From Candidatus Bathyarchaeota archaeon (GTDB lineage Archaea > Thermoproteota > Bathyarchaeia > Bathyarchaeales > Bathycorpusculaceae), in assembly GCA_016927895.1 (NCBI GenBank), contig JAFGLT010000106.1:1-35262 (forward strand): a stretch of DNA of 35,262 bases, read 5' to 3'. The notes beneath the pieces are model-generated. The model had not been told where the DNA came from. It was given only the letters and a program-made list of their open reading frames with translations, and ran no database searches. Position 1 is the stretch's first letter. The number at the start of each line of letters is the position of its first letter. Made by a program: the position numbers and the translations under genes. This document shows, in pieces, positions 22,586-31,005 of this stretch.

Positions 22586-24211
22586 TTATTCGCTCAGGTG
22601 TTTTCGCAGAATCATCTCTAAACGAGTTAAAATGTTTTTGCTTCCTTCCGCTGTGCTGTTTACGGCTTCAAAAGTTACGTTTTTCTTTCGGCATGCTTTG
22701 CTGCATTGGGTTTTGACGCTGTTACCCCATTGTTCAGTGTCGTGGAGTAGCACAACTTTTTCGTAACGTTGTTGCCTTATGTATTCTGCTGTTTGGTTTG
22801 CTACGTAGTTGATGGTTTCTTGGTCGAGTGGAAGGGTAATTTCATGTTGTGAGAGAGGGTAAATTTCGTCTAGTTCTATGGGGATTACGCCGAATGGTGC
22901 TGCGTAGAAGCAGATGTGGATTTTGCCTGTGAGTTCTTCGCCTAAGCGCTTGCTGACTTGTTTGACTATTTTGAATTCATGTGCTTTGTGGAAGGGTTTC
23001 TTGCGGGTTTGCGGCACAAGCAGGAGTAAACGGGATTTTTCAGGTGGACTGTAGCGTTCTTGTAGACGTTTTCTGTAATGGGTGACTTGGGGTCTTGCGA
23101 GGTCTACGTGGTTGTAGAAGAATAGACCGCTTTTTTTGCTGGCGGGACTGTGTTCTTCGATGAAGTCCGTGTGGTTTTCAAGTTTTTTGAGGGCAGTGAA
23201 AAGGGCTGGGTGAGTGTGTGTTCTCATTTGCGTATATTCCCAGAGTCTTCCGTCTTTTATGGCTTGTTTAACGCGTCTCAGTTCTGCCATGCAGACGTAG
23301 AGGTTGTGTTCGGCTAGGAATGTTTCACGTTCTTTCTGCGGTTTAGCCATAACTTCTTGTGGTGTCAAAGTTGAGCATTTTGGGCATTGGCAGGGGAAGT
23401 AGTCGAGTTCGCTGACTCTCCATGTGCCGTTTTCGGTCATGTACCGATTTTCTCTGGCGTACAGTGCGTATGCTGCAGAATCAAAAAGGTCGCAACCCAA
23501 AGCAACTGCAAGCGAGAACATGATTGGGTGTCCTGCGCCGAAAAGGTGGAGTGGTCTTTCGGGTGGCAGGTGTTTTTTTGCGGTTAGTATCATGTCGGTT
23601 AGAACGTCGAAGCGGTAGTTTTCCATGACTTCGGTTGGGCTTCCCAAGGCGTGGATTTGGAAGGGTAGTTTACTCATTTCCGCGGCGGATTTTGCCACAA
23701 GGTCTAGGTGTCTTCCTCCTTGTACTGGTCCAACCCAAAGAATGTCATCGCGTGTTTTGGTTTTGAAGAATACTTTGGCGCGTTTGAGTGTTTCTTTTAC
23801 TGTTGTGGTGGCTTGTTCTTGGGTGATTTTCCAGCCTGTGGGGATGTCTAGTATGGTGGCGATGTCGCTGCCGATTTGCTCTTGGTACCCTACGATTTCG
23901 GGTTGGTTTACTTCGACTTCGCCGTAAACGAGTATTTGGTATGCTCCAGAATCGGTCATCACTGCGCCGTTGAAGTCTAGGAATTTGTGTAGGCCTTGTG
24001 TTATGGGCTTGTTTTCGAAGCGTTTTTTGAGTATGTACGCGTTTGTTATGACTGCTTCAAAACCGAATATGTCTTTGAGTTTTTGTGGGGGAACCAGTTG
24101 GATGCTTGGGTTTATGACTGGGAACAGGAGCGGAGTTTCCACTGTGCAGCTTTTGGTTTTGAGCTTTCCGATTCTTCCAAGCAAGTCTTTATCCTTTATC
24201 TCGAAACTCAT
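22586..24211 (-). CDS. tgtA: tRNA-guanine(15) transglycosylase (archaeosine synthesis)
   Basis: Exchanges guanine 15 in the tRNA D-loop for preQ0, the first tRNA-level step towards archaeosine. 541 residues from ATG 24211 (AGGT eight bases before it; the frame continues to TTG 24217). Catalytic acids are D87 in V-M-T-D-S-G-A-Y-Q and D244 in D-L-F-D-S-A-A-Y. The zinc site is C274-x-C276-x2-C279 with H302. The C-terminal half after about 360 is the archaeal extension; it ends without an obvious PUA domain, so PUA may be encoded elsewhere. All three tRNAs in this window have G15. Confidence 0.93.
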   Translation of the reverse strand: MSFEIKDKDLLGRIGKLKTKSCTVETPLLFPVINPSIQLVPPQKLKDIFGFEAVITNAYILKKRFENKPITQGLHKFLDFNGAVMTDSGAYQILVYGEVEVNQPEIVGYQEQIGSDIATILDIPTGWKITQEQATTTVKETLKRAKVFFKTKTRDDILWVGPVQGGRHLDLVAKSAAEMSKLPFQIHALGSPTEVMENYRFDVLTDMILTAKKHLPPERPLHLFGAGHPIMFSLAVALGCDLFDSAAYALYARENRYMTENGTWRVSELDYFPCQCPKCSTLTPQEVMAKPQKERETFLAEHNLYVCMAELRRVKQAIKDGRLWEYTQMRTHTHPALFTALKKLENHTDFIEEHSPASKKSGLFFYNHVDLARPQVTHYRKRLQERYSPPEKSRLLLLVPQTRKKPFHKAHEFKIVKQVSKRLGEELTGKIHICFYAAPFGVIPIELDEIYPLSQHEITLPLDQETINYVANQTAEYIRQQRYEKVVLLHDTEQWGNSVKTQCSKACRKKNVTFEAVNSTAEGSKNILTRLEMILRKHLSE

Positions 24212-24240
24212 CAGCAAACCTAAACAAACAATTCTGCACG

Positions 24241-24250
24241 CTTATAAAAA
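24241..24250 (-). promoter_or_regulatory. TATA box of the tgtA operon
   Basis: The minus strand reads TTTTTATAAG, centred 34 bases before the tgtA ATG, which gives a leader of about nine bases. The core TTATAA is symmetrical, so weak rightward transcription into the small ORF at 24261 is also possible. Confidence 0.45.
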
Positions 24251-24260
24251 ACATTAGTCT

Positions 24261-24395
24261 TTGACTTCAGGGAACGTTGGCTCTGATACGTTCATCAATG
24301 TGACCTTAATACTGATGCCTGTCATTGTAATTGAAACTATATTGGGCTCATTAATAGGCTACAAAATCTATCAAAGAGTAATAAAAATCTGGTAA
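24261..24395 (+). CDS. Possible single-TM small protein, 44 aa
   Basis: TTG 24261 to TAA 24395 encodes a short polar head (residues 1-12, with an N-x-T site), one membrane segment at about 13-33 (V-T-L-I-L-M-P-V-I-V-I-E-T-I-L-G-S-L-I-G-Y) and a basic tail (K-I-Y-Q-R-V-I-K). The layout is that of a C-terminal anchor or a small membrane protein. There is no ribosome site, so a leaderless transcript or a remnant of a larger gene are both possible. Confidence 0.35.
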   Translation: MTSGNVGSDTFINVTLILMPVIVIETILGSLIGYKIYQRVIKIW

Positions 24396-24433
24396 AACAA
24401 GATTTCTGTAATTTGCCATCAAAAAGTTGTTGG

Positions 24434-24554
24434 TGGTGCTACGGGCAGGATTCGAACCTGCGAACCCCTACGGGAAAGGATTTCCCATCGGGCGCCTGAT
24501 GTCAAAGCGTCGATCTTGAGTCCTTCACCTTTGACCTGGCTTGGTTACCGTAGC
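24434..24554 (-). tRNA. tRNA-Leu(CAA) with a 33-base intron and encoded CCA
   Basis: Acceptor GCTACGG pairs with CCGTAGC. The D-arm has G15, G18 and G19. Anticodon stem AAGGA/TCCTT holds loop CTCAAG-A, anticodon CAA. The variable arm is CCC-GTA-GGG, and the T-arm is GCAGG-TTCGAAT-CCTGC, with A73. Exon 1 is 24554-24515, the intron 24514-24482, exon 2 24481-24437, at the canonical 37/38 site. A bulge-helix-bulge forms: 4-base helix CTCA/TGGG, 3-base bulges AG|A and AA|A, then TCG/CGA. The gene continues CCA at 24436-24434 and a second CCA follows. Confidence 0.94.
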
Positions 24555-24621
24555 ATTCAAGCCTAACAAAATTTAACGCTCTTTCTTATTAATCATTTCC
24601 CGCCGGCATCTAACAGGGGGT

Positions 24622-26283
24622 TTATCCTCTGTATTTTTTGATGTAGATTACTGCTCCGACTGCTGCTAAGCCGCCGCCGACTCCGCCGCCTATGTATAGT
24701 CCGTACGCCACCAAGAACGATTGTTCCTGAACCGTCACTAGTACTGGTTCGCTTTCGCATGCGTAAATGCTGTTGTTTCCAGCGAAAGAGGCTTGCACTT
24801 GCCAGTCTCCGGTGGTTTCAGGCTGGTAGGTTGCGGTGAAAGTGCCGTTTGCCATTGCGGTGCACTTGATTGTTTCTGTTGAGTTTATGGACATTAACGT
24901 GACTGTTATGGGGGCGCCGCCAGCTTCTGCGGAAATTGTTCCTGCGACGGTTATGTTTTCGCCTATGGTCACCGTCATGCGGGTGGCGTTAAAATCGGTT
25001 ATCGCTGAGAGGTGCTTAACTGTGAAGTTGCCTGTTGCCACAAGCCTATTCTTTATGGCGTCAGTTGCTTCAACTGTGTACTCTACGACGCTGCCTGCCT
25101 CTTGCTGCGGAATCGTAGCGTTACACGTCATGTTACTGACCACCATCTCTACTTTGGTCGTGTTTTTCCAGTTATCCACAGTGTACCTTAACGAGGCGTT
25201 CTCCAGCCTTGTCGTGTTCGTCGCATAAGAAATTTCTGTTATGTTACTAGGCGTTACGCTTTGTGGGAACGTTAAAGGTGTCAGGGTGCCGCCGAACGAG
25301 GTTTTAACTAGGAATTCTATGTTGCCTTCGCCGACTTCACCCATCAAAACCAAGTGGTAAACGTTTTCGCCTCCAAACGGTTGGCTATAATTCAGGAACA
25401 TGTCTTGCCCATTATACTCGCAACTTGCGTAGGCTACACCGCGGTACGCCTCACTCTCAAGGTTGTAGCCGCCTACCGTAGTCTTGTTGCCATAGAGACC
25501 CGGCTCCCAAGGCAGCGAAACATTGTTCACAGTTACCGATTGCGTGTTGCTCATCAAGTACAGCCTAGCCTCGTACATGTCCAGAGTGTCCGGCACGCGC
25601 ACCCACAGCTCTATCTGCGGGCTGGCTGTTATGAACTCGTAAGCCCAACTGGTGTTAAACGCTGGCGTATCACCGACTTTTCCGGTTACCGAGTGCGTGT
25701 ACCACGTGTCACCCTCAACATTCTCAATTATCATGAAGGTCGCCTGTTCCGCGCCGTTGCTTTCTCGGGCATCATTCACTATCACGAAAGTGTAGTTGCC
25801 TGAGCTGCCGGGAACGAAGAACGCGTCGTCAACCGTGGTGCCTAAGTGCTCGGGAAGCCCCGCTGCCTCAGTGTGTGTGCCCTCCAACTCGCCCTGCGGG
25901 TTATAGACGTAGATGTCGTAGTCTGTCTTAGGCTCATCCCCAGTGTGTACCCATTCACCGTAGCAGTAGACGTGGTAGCTGTGGCTTTCCTGTAATGGGC
26001 AGATGACGGTCCAGTTCTTGCCGATGGGCACTTGGGACTCGTTAAGGTAAACTGGGAACATAGGCTTCTCCACGTAGGTCAAGTTTGCCATCCAGTCAGT
26101 GTGAACATACCGTTCGTATTCTGGAAAAGAATCGGTGTCGACCTGTGCGTCAACCGTGACTTTGAGGGTCATGAGTAGCAAAGCTGCTATCATGGCGATG
26201 GCGAATATCTTTTGCATGCTTCGTGCTGGTAAGGCGCCTTTCAAGTTGAACACTGATTGCGACTTTTGTTTGTGCTTATGCAT
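24622..26283 (-). CDS. Secreted, membrane-anchored glycoprotein-like surface protein
   Basis: An extracellular protein anchored at the C-terminus. The N-terminal basic stretch precedes a signal segment, K-I-F-A-I-A-M-I-A-A-L-L-L-M-T. The ectodomain is rich in beta strands and in N-x-S/T sites (well over ten), which suits N-glycosylation. A bacterial pre-peptidase-like or jelly-roll region lies near the middle (D-Y-D-I-Y-V-Y-N-P-Q-G), and Ig-like domains with F-T-A-T-Y-Q-P-E-T-T-G-D-W near the C-terminus. A final helix (I-G-G-G-V-G-G-G-L-A-A-V-G-A-V-I-Y-I) ends in K-K-Y. The frame is open to TTG 26319; ATG 26283 or 26217 are the candidate starts, none with a clear ribosome site. Confidence 0.82.
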   Translation of the reverse strand: MHKHKQKSQSVFNLKGALPARSMQKIFAIAMIAALLLMTLKVTVDAQVDTDSFPEYERYVHTDWMANLTYVEKPMFPVYLNESQVPIGKNWTVICPLQESHSYHVYCYGEWVHTGDEPKTDYDIYVYNPQGELEGTHTEAAGLPEHLGTTVDDAFFVPGSSGNYTFVIVNDARESNGAEQATFMIIENVEGDTWYTHSVTGKVGDTPAFNTSWAYEFITASPQIELWVRVPDTLDMYEARLYLMSNTQSVTVNNVSLPWEPGLYGNKTTVGGYNLESEAYRGVAYASCEYNGQDMFLNYSQPFGGENVYHLVLMGEVGEGNIEFLVKTSFGGTLTPLTFPQSVTPSNITEISYATNTTRLENASLRYTVDNWKNTTKVEMVVSNMTCNATIPQQEAGSVVEYTVEATDAIKNRLVATGNFTVKHLSAITDFNATRMTVTIGENITVAGTISAEAGGAPITVTLMSINSTETIKCTAMANGTFTATYQPETTGDWQVQASFAGNNSIYACESEPVLVTVQEQSFLVAYGLYIGGGVGGGLAAVGAVIYIKKYRG

Positions 26284-26385
26284 ATCTGTTATGAAATCCG
26301 ACTCTGAATTCAGAATCAAAATTCCACAGAACTACACACCAAAAAAAGTAAAAACACCACACACGTATAACACAAGGAACACCAA

Positions 26386-27285
26386 ATGCAAACGGAACAC
26401 ACAATAATCATCGCAAACAGCCAACAGATGCCCGAAATCGCAGACTCCAGCATCCACCTAATGGTAACCTCGCCGCCGTACCCCATGATAAAAATGTGGG
26501 ACACCCAATTCGCCGCCATAAACCGGCAAATCGCCGTCCTATGGAAAAAACTAGAAGCAGACGGCGCAGAAGAAACAGTCACCCAAATCTACGACGCCAT
26601 GCACGAAACGCTCGCCAGAACATGGCGCGAAACCTACCGCGTCCTCGTAGACGGCGGCATAGCGTGCATAAACATAGGCGACGCCACCCGCACCGTAAAC
26701 GGCAAATTCCGACTTTTCCCCAACCACTCACGAATAATCGAACACTGCGAAAACACAGGCTTCACCACGCTACCGTACATCTTGTGGAAGAAACCCACCA
26801 CAAAACCAAAATACAAAGGCAAAGGCGCATTCCTCGGCTCAGGATTCCTACCACCAAACGCCTACGTCACCTTAGACTGCGAATTCATACTCATATTCAG
26901 AAAAGGAAAACTTAGAAAGTTCCCGCCAAAAGACCCCTGCCGATACGACAGTGCCTTCACAAAACAGCAACGCGACGAATGGTTCACGCAGATATGGGAT
27001 GTGATAGGTAAGCGTCAAACAACAACCCAAATCGAAAGAAGAACCGCAGCCTACCCAGACGAAATCGCTAACAGACTCATCAGAATGTTCAGTGTAAAAG
27101 GCGACACCGTGCTCGACCCCTTCCTCGGCTCAGGCACAACTGTCAAACTCGCAATACGCAACGAACGAAACAGCGTAAGCTACGAAACAGACGAAACGTT
27201 ACTGCCGCTTATCAAAAAGAAAATACACTCCGAACCAGCAACATGCAAATTAAGCATACAAAAACGCGCAGGCGTCAAACCTTAG
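26386..27285 (+). CDS. DNA methyltransferase, N4-cytosine/N6-adenine type (orphan)
   Basis: 299 residues. Catalytic motif IV is T-S-P-P-Y-P-M at 28-34; motif I, the SAM-binding loop, is L-D-P-F-L-G-S-G-T-T at about 243-252. Motif order IV before I marks the beta class. S-P-P-Y is more usual for N4-cytosine enzymes, but some N6-adenine enzymes carry it too. No endonuclease gene adjoins it, so it is probably an orphan methylase with a housekeeping or regulatory role. Codon choice is strongly A/C-ending. Divergent from the surface-protein gene. Confidence 0.9.
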   Translation: MQTEHTIIIANSQQMPEIADSSIHLMVTSPPYPMIKMWDTQFAAINRQIAVLWKKLEADGAEETVTQIYDAMHETLARTWRETYRVLVDGGIACINIGDATRTVNGKFRLFPNHSRIIEHCENTGFTTLPYILWKKPTTKPKYKGKGAFLGSGFLPPNAYVTLDCEFILIFRKGKLRKFPPKDPCRYDSAFTKQQRDEWFTQIWDVIGKRQTTTQIERRTAAYPDEIANRLIRMFSVKGDTVLDPFLGSGTTVKLAIRNERNSVSYETDETLLPLIKKKIHSEPATCKLSIQKRAGVKP

Positions 27286-27492
27286 CAGGTTACAGTTGCC
27301 CCTGTCTTAACCAGAAAAACCTGTTACTCACCGATTTTAACCCGTATGCCTCGTATCCGTTCCTTATTCAGGTTTTGCGGAGCGCAACCCAACTCAAAAA
27401 AGTTATTAGCCTGTAGTAACTCTAAAAAAGTCAAGAACGCCGTAGTTTGTGCGTGTATACATAAAAAAGTTTATTAGTGAGCTATGTAGCAT

Positions 27493-27636
27493 GTGTTTGT
27501 GCTCTTTAAAAAAGATAGTGGACCCTTTTTCGAGTTGGAAATTCCAACATCGGAGGAAATCGAAAGTTTGAGAAAAAACCCGCACCAAAACAAACCTATT
27601 CACACTTACAAATTTAACTTCGCGGGAGGATGTTAA
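27493..27636 (+). CDS. Small ORF directly upstream of rpoB, 47 aa
   Basis: GTG 27493 to TAA 27634-27636, ending two bases before the rpoB ATG and containing the rpoB Shine-Dalgarno GGGAGG in its last codons. The product has a strand-like start (F-V-L-F-K-K), a P-F-F-E-L-E-I-P-T-S-E-E-I-E-S-L-R motif and the ending F-N-F-A-G-G-C. It is not RpoH, the small subunit usually encoded here in archaea. A/T-rich TATACATAAAAAAGTTTATTA at about 27456-27476 would start transcription close to the GTG, so it could be leaderless and couple translation to rpoB. Confidence 0.5.
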   Translation: MFVLFKKDSGPFFELEIPTSEEIESLRKNPHQNKPIHTYKFNFAGGC

Positions 27637-27638
27637 AA

Positions 27639-30600
27639 ATGACCGAATTTCAAAAAGAAGATATCCATATTTTATTGAAAACTTTCTTCAACGAGAAAGG
27701 CCTAGTAAGGCAACACCTTGATTCTTACAACGAATTCATCGACCACGGCTTACAAGAAGTAGTTGACGAAGTCAATGAAATACCCATCGAAGTCCCCGAA
27801 TCCCCCTACAAAGTAAAACTTGGGCAAATATGGGTTATCGACCCTCAATCAAGGATCACAGGCCCATACGCCACAGAAGTAGACGGTACAAAACACGAAA
27901 TCTACCCCATGGAAGCCAGACTCAGAAACTTGGCATACGCGGCACCAGTAGCCCTTGAAATGACGCCCGTAATAGACGGACGCGAACAAGATACAGAACT
28001 CGTCTTCATCGGGAACATCCCTGTCATGCTTAAAAGCAAACTGTGCTTCCTTTCACAGCTCTCAAAAGACGAGCTTATCGCCGCAGGAGAAGACCCAGAT
28101 GACCCAGGTGGCTACTTCGTAGTAAACGGTTCTGAACGCGTCATAGTGGCCATGGAAGACCTCGCACCCAACCGTGTCATCGTAGACATAGACGACAAAG
28201 GAACTTCACCAGTTTATCAAGCAAAAATATTCTCAACAACCGTGGGCTTCAGAGCAAGAATAGAACTGAAACTAAAGTCAGACGATTCCATCTACGTTAC
28301 AATGCCCGGCGTACCAACCGAAATCCCCTTCGTAGTTATAATGCGCGCGTTAAACCTTGAAAAAGACAAAGACATAGCTGAAGCAGTCTCCCTCGACAAA
28401 GACCTGCAAAGCATACTCGGACCCTCATTCGAAAAAGCCATAGGAGTAGACACCCCTGCCGACGCCATGCTATTCATCGGAAACCGCGTAGCCCATGGTC
28501 AAGTAGAAGAATACCGCCTGCAAAAAGCTGAAACAGCCCTTGACAAAAACTTCCTACCCCACCTTGGCAGAAGCAACAAGAACAGACAGGAAAAAGCCAT
28601 ATTCCTAGGCGAAATGGCTTACCGCGTCATCCAGCTTAAGCTCGGAAGAAGGCAAACAGATGACAAAGACCACTTCAAGAACAAACGCCTGAGACTCGCA
28701 GGACCCCTCCTCGCAGACCTCTTCCGTGTTTCCTTCAGAAACTTAACTCGCGACATAAAATACCAGCTTGAACGCATAGGCGTAAAAGGCCCAATCATAA
28801 CTGTGTCCGCGGCAGTCCGCCCAGGCATAATATCTGAAAGATTCCAGCATGCCCTTGCAACCGGAAACTGGGGCAGAGGCCGAGTCGGCATAACCCAGCT
28901 TCTGGACAGAACAAACTATATATCCACGCTCAGCCATCTACGAAGGCTCCAGTCCCCGCTAAGCAGAAGCCAACCTAACTTCGAAGCCAGAGACTTGCAC
29001 CCGACACACTGGGGACGCTTATGTCCAAACGAAACTCCTGAGGGGTCTAACTGTGGTCTGGTCAAGAACCTAGCTTTATCAGCGTCAATTTCAGTGGGTG
29101 TAAACGCCGAGAAAATCAGGCAACTGTTTTTTGAGATGGGCACGGTTCCAGCTTACGAGGCTAGCGAGGATTTAAGAACTTCTGGAGCAAAAGTTTTCGT
29201 TGACGGAAACATAATCGGCTACTGCGATTCAGCATCAGATATGGTTAACGCTTTCAGAGAGAAAAGAAGAACAGGCGAAATCTCAACTGAAGTTAACATA
29301 ACTTACTTCTCGAAGAAGCAAACTGAAATGGAAGAAGTACACGCCAACTGTGATGAAGGACGCGTTAGGCGCCCCCTTATAATTGTCGACAACGGCGTTC
29401 CAAAACTTCAGCCTGCACACCTAGAAAAAATTGGTCTGGGCGAATGGGGCTGGGAAGACCTTGTTAAAAACGGTTTAATCGAGTATCTAGACGCTGAAGA
29501 AGAAGAAAACGCTTACGTAGCTGTTTCTCTCGAAAAGGTCACTCCTAAACACACACATGTTGAAATCGCTACGTACACGATTCTGGGAATCTGCGCGTCA
29601 ACAATACCCTTTCCAGAACACAACCAGTCCCCGCGTAACTCCTATCAAGCTGCCATGGCTAAACAGGCGCTTGGAATTTACGGTACAAACTTCCATCACC
29701 GCGTGGATTCAAGGTCACACATCCTGCATTACCCACAAATACCTTTGGTTGAAACCGAACTTATGGAAATTATGGGTTACAAGCAGCGGCCTACAGGACA
29801 AAACTGTGTTGTCGCCGTGCTGAGCTTTGAAGGCTACAACATGGAAGACGCCTTAATCTTCAACAAGGCTTCAATTGAAAGAGGCTTAGCTCGCTCCACA
29901 TTCTACCGTATATACGAGGCTGAATGCCGCCAGTACTTAGGCGGGTTAAAGGACAAGTTCAAAGTTCCCGAACCCGGAACCAGAGGATACCGCGGAGAAC
30001 AGTATTACAGGCTTCTTGAACCTGACGGGATAATAAGTTTGGAGTCTGCAGTTGTAGGCGGCGACGTTCTAATCGGAAGAATAAGCCCGCCAAGGTTCCT
30101 TGAAGAATACAAAGAATTCGAAGTTAAAGGCCCCTCAATGCGCGACACATCCACAGACATGCGCCCGTCAGAAACAGGCACCGTCGACGGAATTTTCGTA
30201 ACCGAATCTGGAGAAGGAAGCAAACTCGTGAAAGTCAGAGTCCGAGACCAGCGTGTTCCAGAGTTAGGCGACAAGTTTGCCTCTCGTCACGGACAGAAAG
30301 GCGTCATAGGCTTAATAGTGCCGCAGGAAAACATGCCCTTTACAGACGAAGGCATCGTTCCAGACATAGTAATCAACCCTCACGCCATACCCTCAAGAAT
30401 GACCATTGGCCAGTTCATCGAATCCCTTTCAGGAAAAGCTGCAGCGGCAAGAGGAAAACCAGCAGATGGCACACCATTCTCCAATGAAGGACCCGACAGA
30501 ATCAGGAAAGACCTTGTGAAGCTGGGATTCAGCCACACGGGAAGCGAAGTATTCTACAACGGTACAACAGGCGAAAAATTCGTTGCTGAAATCTTCGTCG

Positions 30601-31004
30601 GCATCGTTTACTACCAGAAACTGCACCACATGGTAGCTGATAAAATCCACGCCAGAGCCCGCGGTCAAGTTCAGATGCTCACGCGGCAACCAACGGAAGG
30701 CAGAGCTCGAGGTGGAGGTTTACGGTTCGGAGAAATGGAACGCGACTGCCTCATAGGCCACGGCGCTGCTATGCTGCTTAGGGACAGGCTGCTGGAAGAA
30801 TCTGACAAGTACACCCTGTACATCTGCGAAAACTGCGGTCAGATATCATATTTCGACATGAAGCAGCGGAAATACGTCTGTAAAATCTGCGATGAAAAAG
30901 CCAAGATTTCCCCTGTGATAGTTTCTTACGCTTTCAAACTCTTGCTGCAAGAGCTTCAGAGTTTGTGTATCACACCAAAATTAACATTAAAGGAGAAGGC
31001 ATAG
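27639..31004 (+). CDS. rpoB: DNA-directed RNA polymerase subunit B (unsplit)
   Basis: 1121 residues, the second-largest catalytic subunit, in one piece (many euryarchaea split it in two). Landmarks: R-L-C-P-N-E-T-P-E-G-S-N-C-G-L-V-K-N-L at about 465, E-H-N-Q-S-P-R-N-S-Y-Q, Y-N-M-E-D-A-L-I-F-N-K-A-S, the R-H-G-Q-K-G-V-I-G loop, and near the end the zinc site C-E-N-C-G...C-K-I-C-D. ATG 27639 is chosen since GGGAGG ends nine bases upstream; the in-frame ATG 27630 sits right on that site. The first 460 or so codons prefer A/C endings, the remainder more T. One base separates its stop from rpoA. Confidence 0.97.
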   Translation: MTEFQKEDIHILLKTFFNEKGLVRQHLDSYNEFIDHGLQEVVDEVNEIPIEVPESPYKVKLGQIWVIDPQSRITGPYATEVDGTKHEIYPMEARLRNLAYAAPVALEMTPVIDGREQDTELVFIGNIPVMLKSKLCFLSQLSKDELIAAGEDPDDPGGYFVVNGSERVIVAMEDLAPNRVIVDIDDKGTSPVYQAKIFSTTVGFRARIELKLKSDDSIYVTMPGVPTEIPFVVIMRALNLEKDKDIAEAVSLDKDLQSILGPSFEKAIGVDTPADAMLFIGNRVAHGQVEEYRLQKAETALDKNFLPHLGRSNKNRQEKAIFLGEMAYRVIQLKLGRRQTDDKDHFKNKRLRLAGPLLADLFRVSFRNLTRDIKYQLERIGVKGPIITVSAAVRPGIISERFQHALATGNWGRGRVGITQLLDRTNYISTLSHLRRLQSPLSRSQPNFEARDLHPTHWGRLCPNETPEGSNCGLVKNLALSASISVGVNAEKIRQLFFEMGTVPAYEASEDLRTSGAKVFVDGNIIGYCDSASDMVNAFREKRRTGEISTEVNITYFSKKQTEMEEVHANCDEGRVRRPLIIVDNGVPKLQPAHLEKIGLGEWGWEDLVKNGLIEYLDAEEEENAYVAVSLEKVTPKHTHVEIATYTILGICASTIPFPEHNQSPRNSYQAAMAKQALGIYGTNFHHRVDSRSHILHYPQIPLVETELMEIMGYKQRPTGQNCVVAVLSFEGYNMEDALIFNKASIERGLARSTFYRIYEAECRQYLGGLKDKFKVPEPGTRGYRGEQYYRLLEPDGIISLESAVVGGDVLIGRISPPRFLEEYKEFEVKGPSMRDTSTDMRPSETGTVDGIFVTESGEGSKLVKVRVRDQRVPELGDKFASRHGQKGVIGLIVPQENMPFTDEGIVPDIVINPHAIPSRMTIGQFIESLSGKAAAARGKPADGTPFSNEGPDRIRKDLVKLGFSHTGSEVFYNGTTGEKFVAEIFVGIVYYQKLHHMVADKIHARARGQVQMLTRQPTEGRARGGGLRFGEMERDCLIGHGAAMLLRDRLLEESDKYTLYICENCGQISYFDMKQRKYVCKICDEKAKISPVIVSYAFKLLLQELQSLCITPKLTLKEKA

Positions 31005-31005
31005 A

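Noticed and set aside
26496-26915. Arg/His-rich + strand frame inside the methylase
   Set aside because: It is the shifted frame of an A/C-rich gene; the basic repeats come from codon bias of the real gene.
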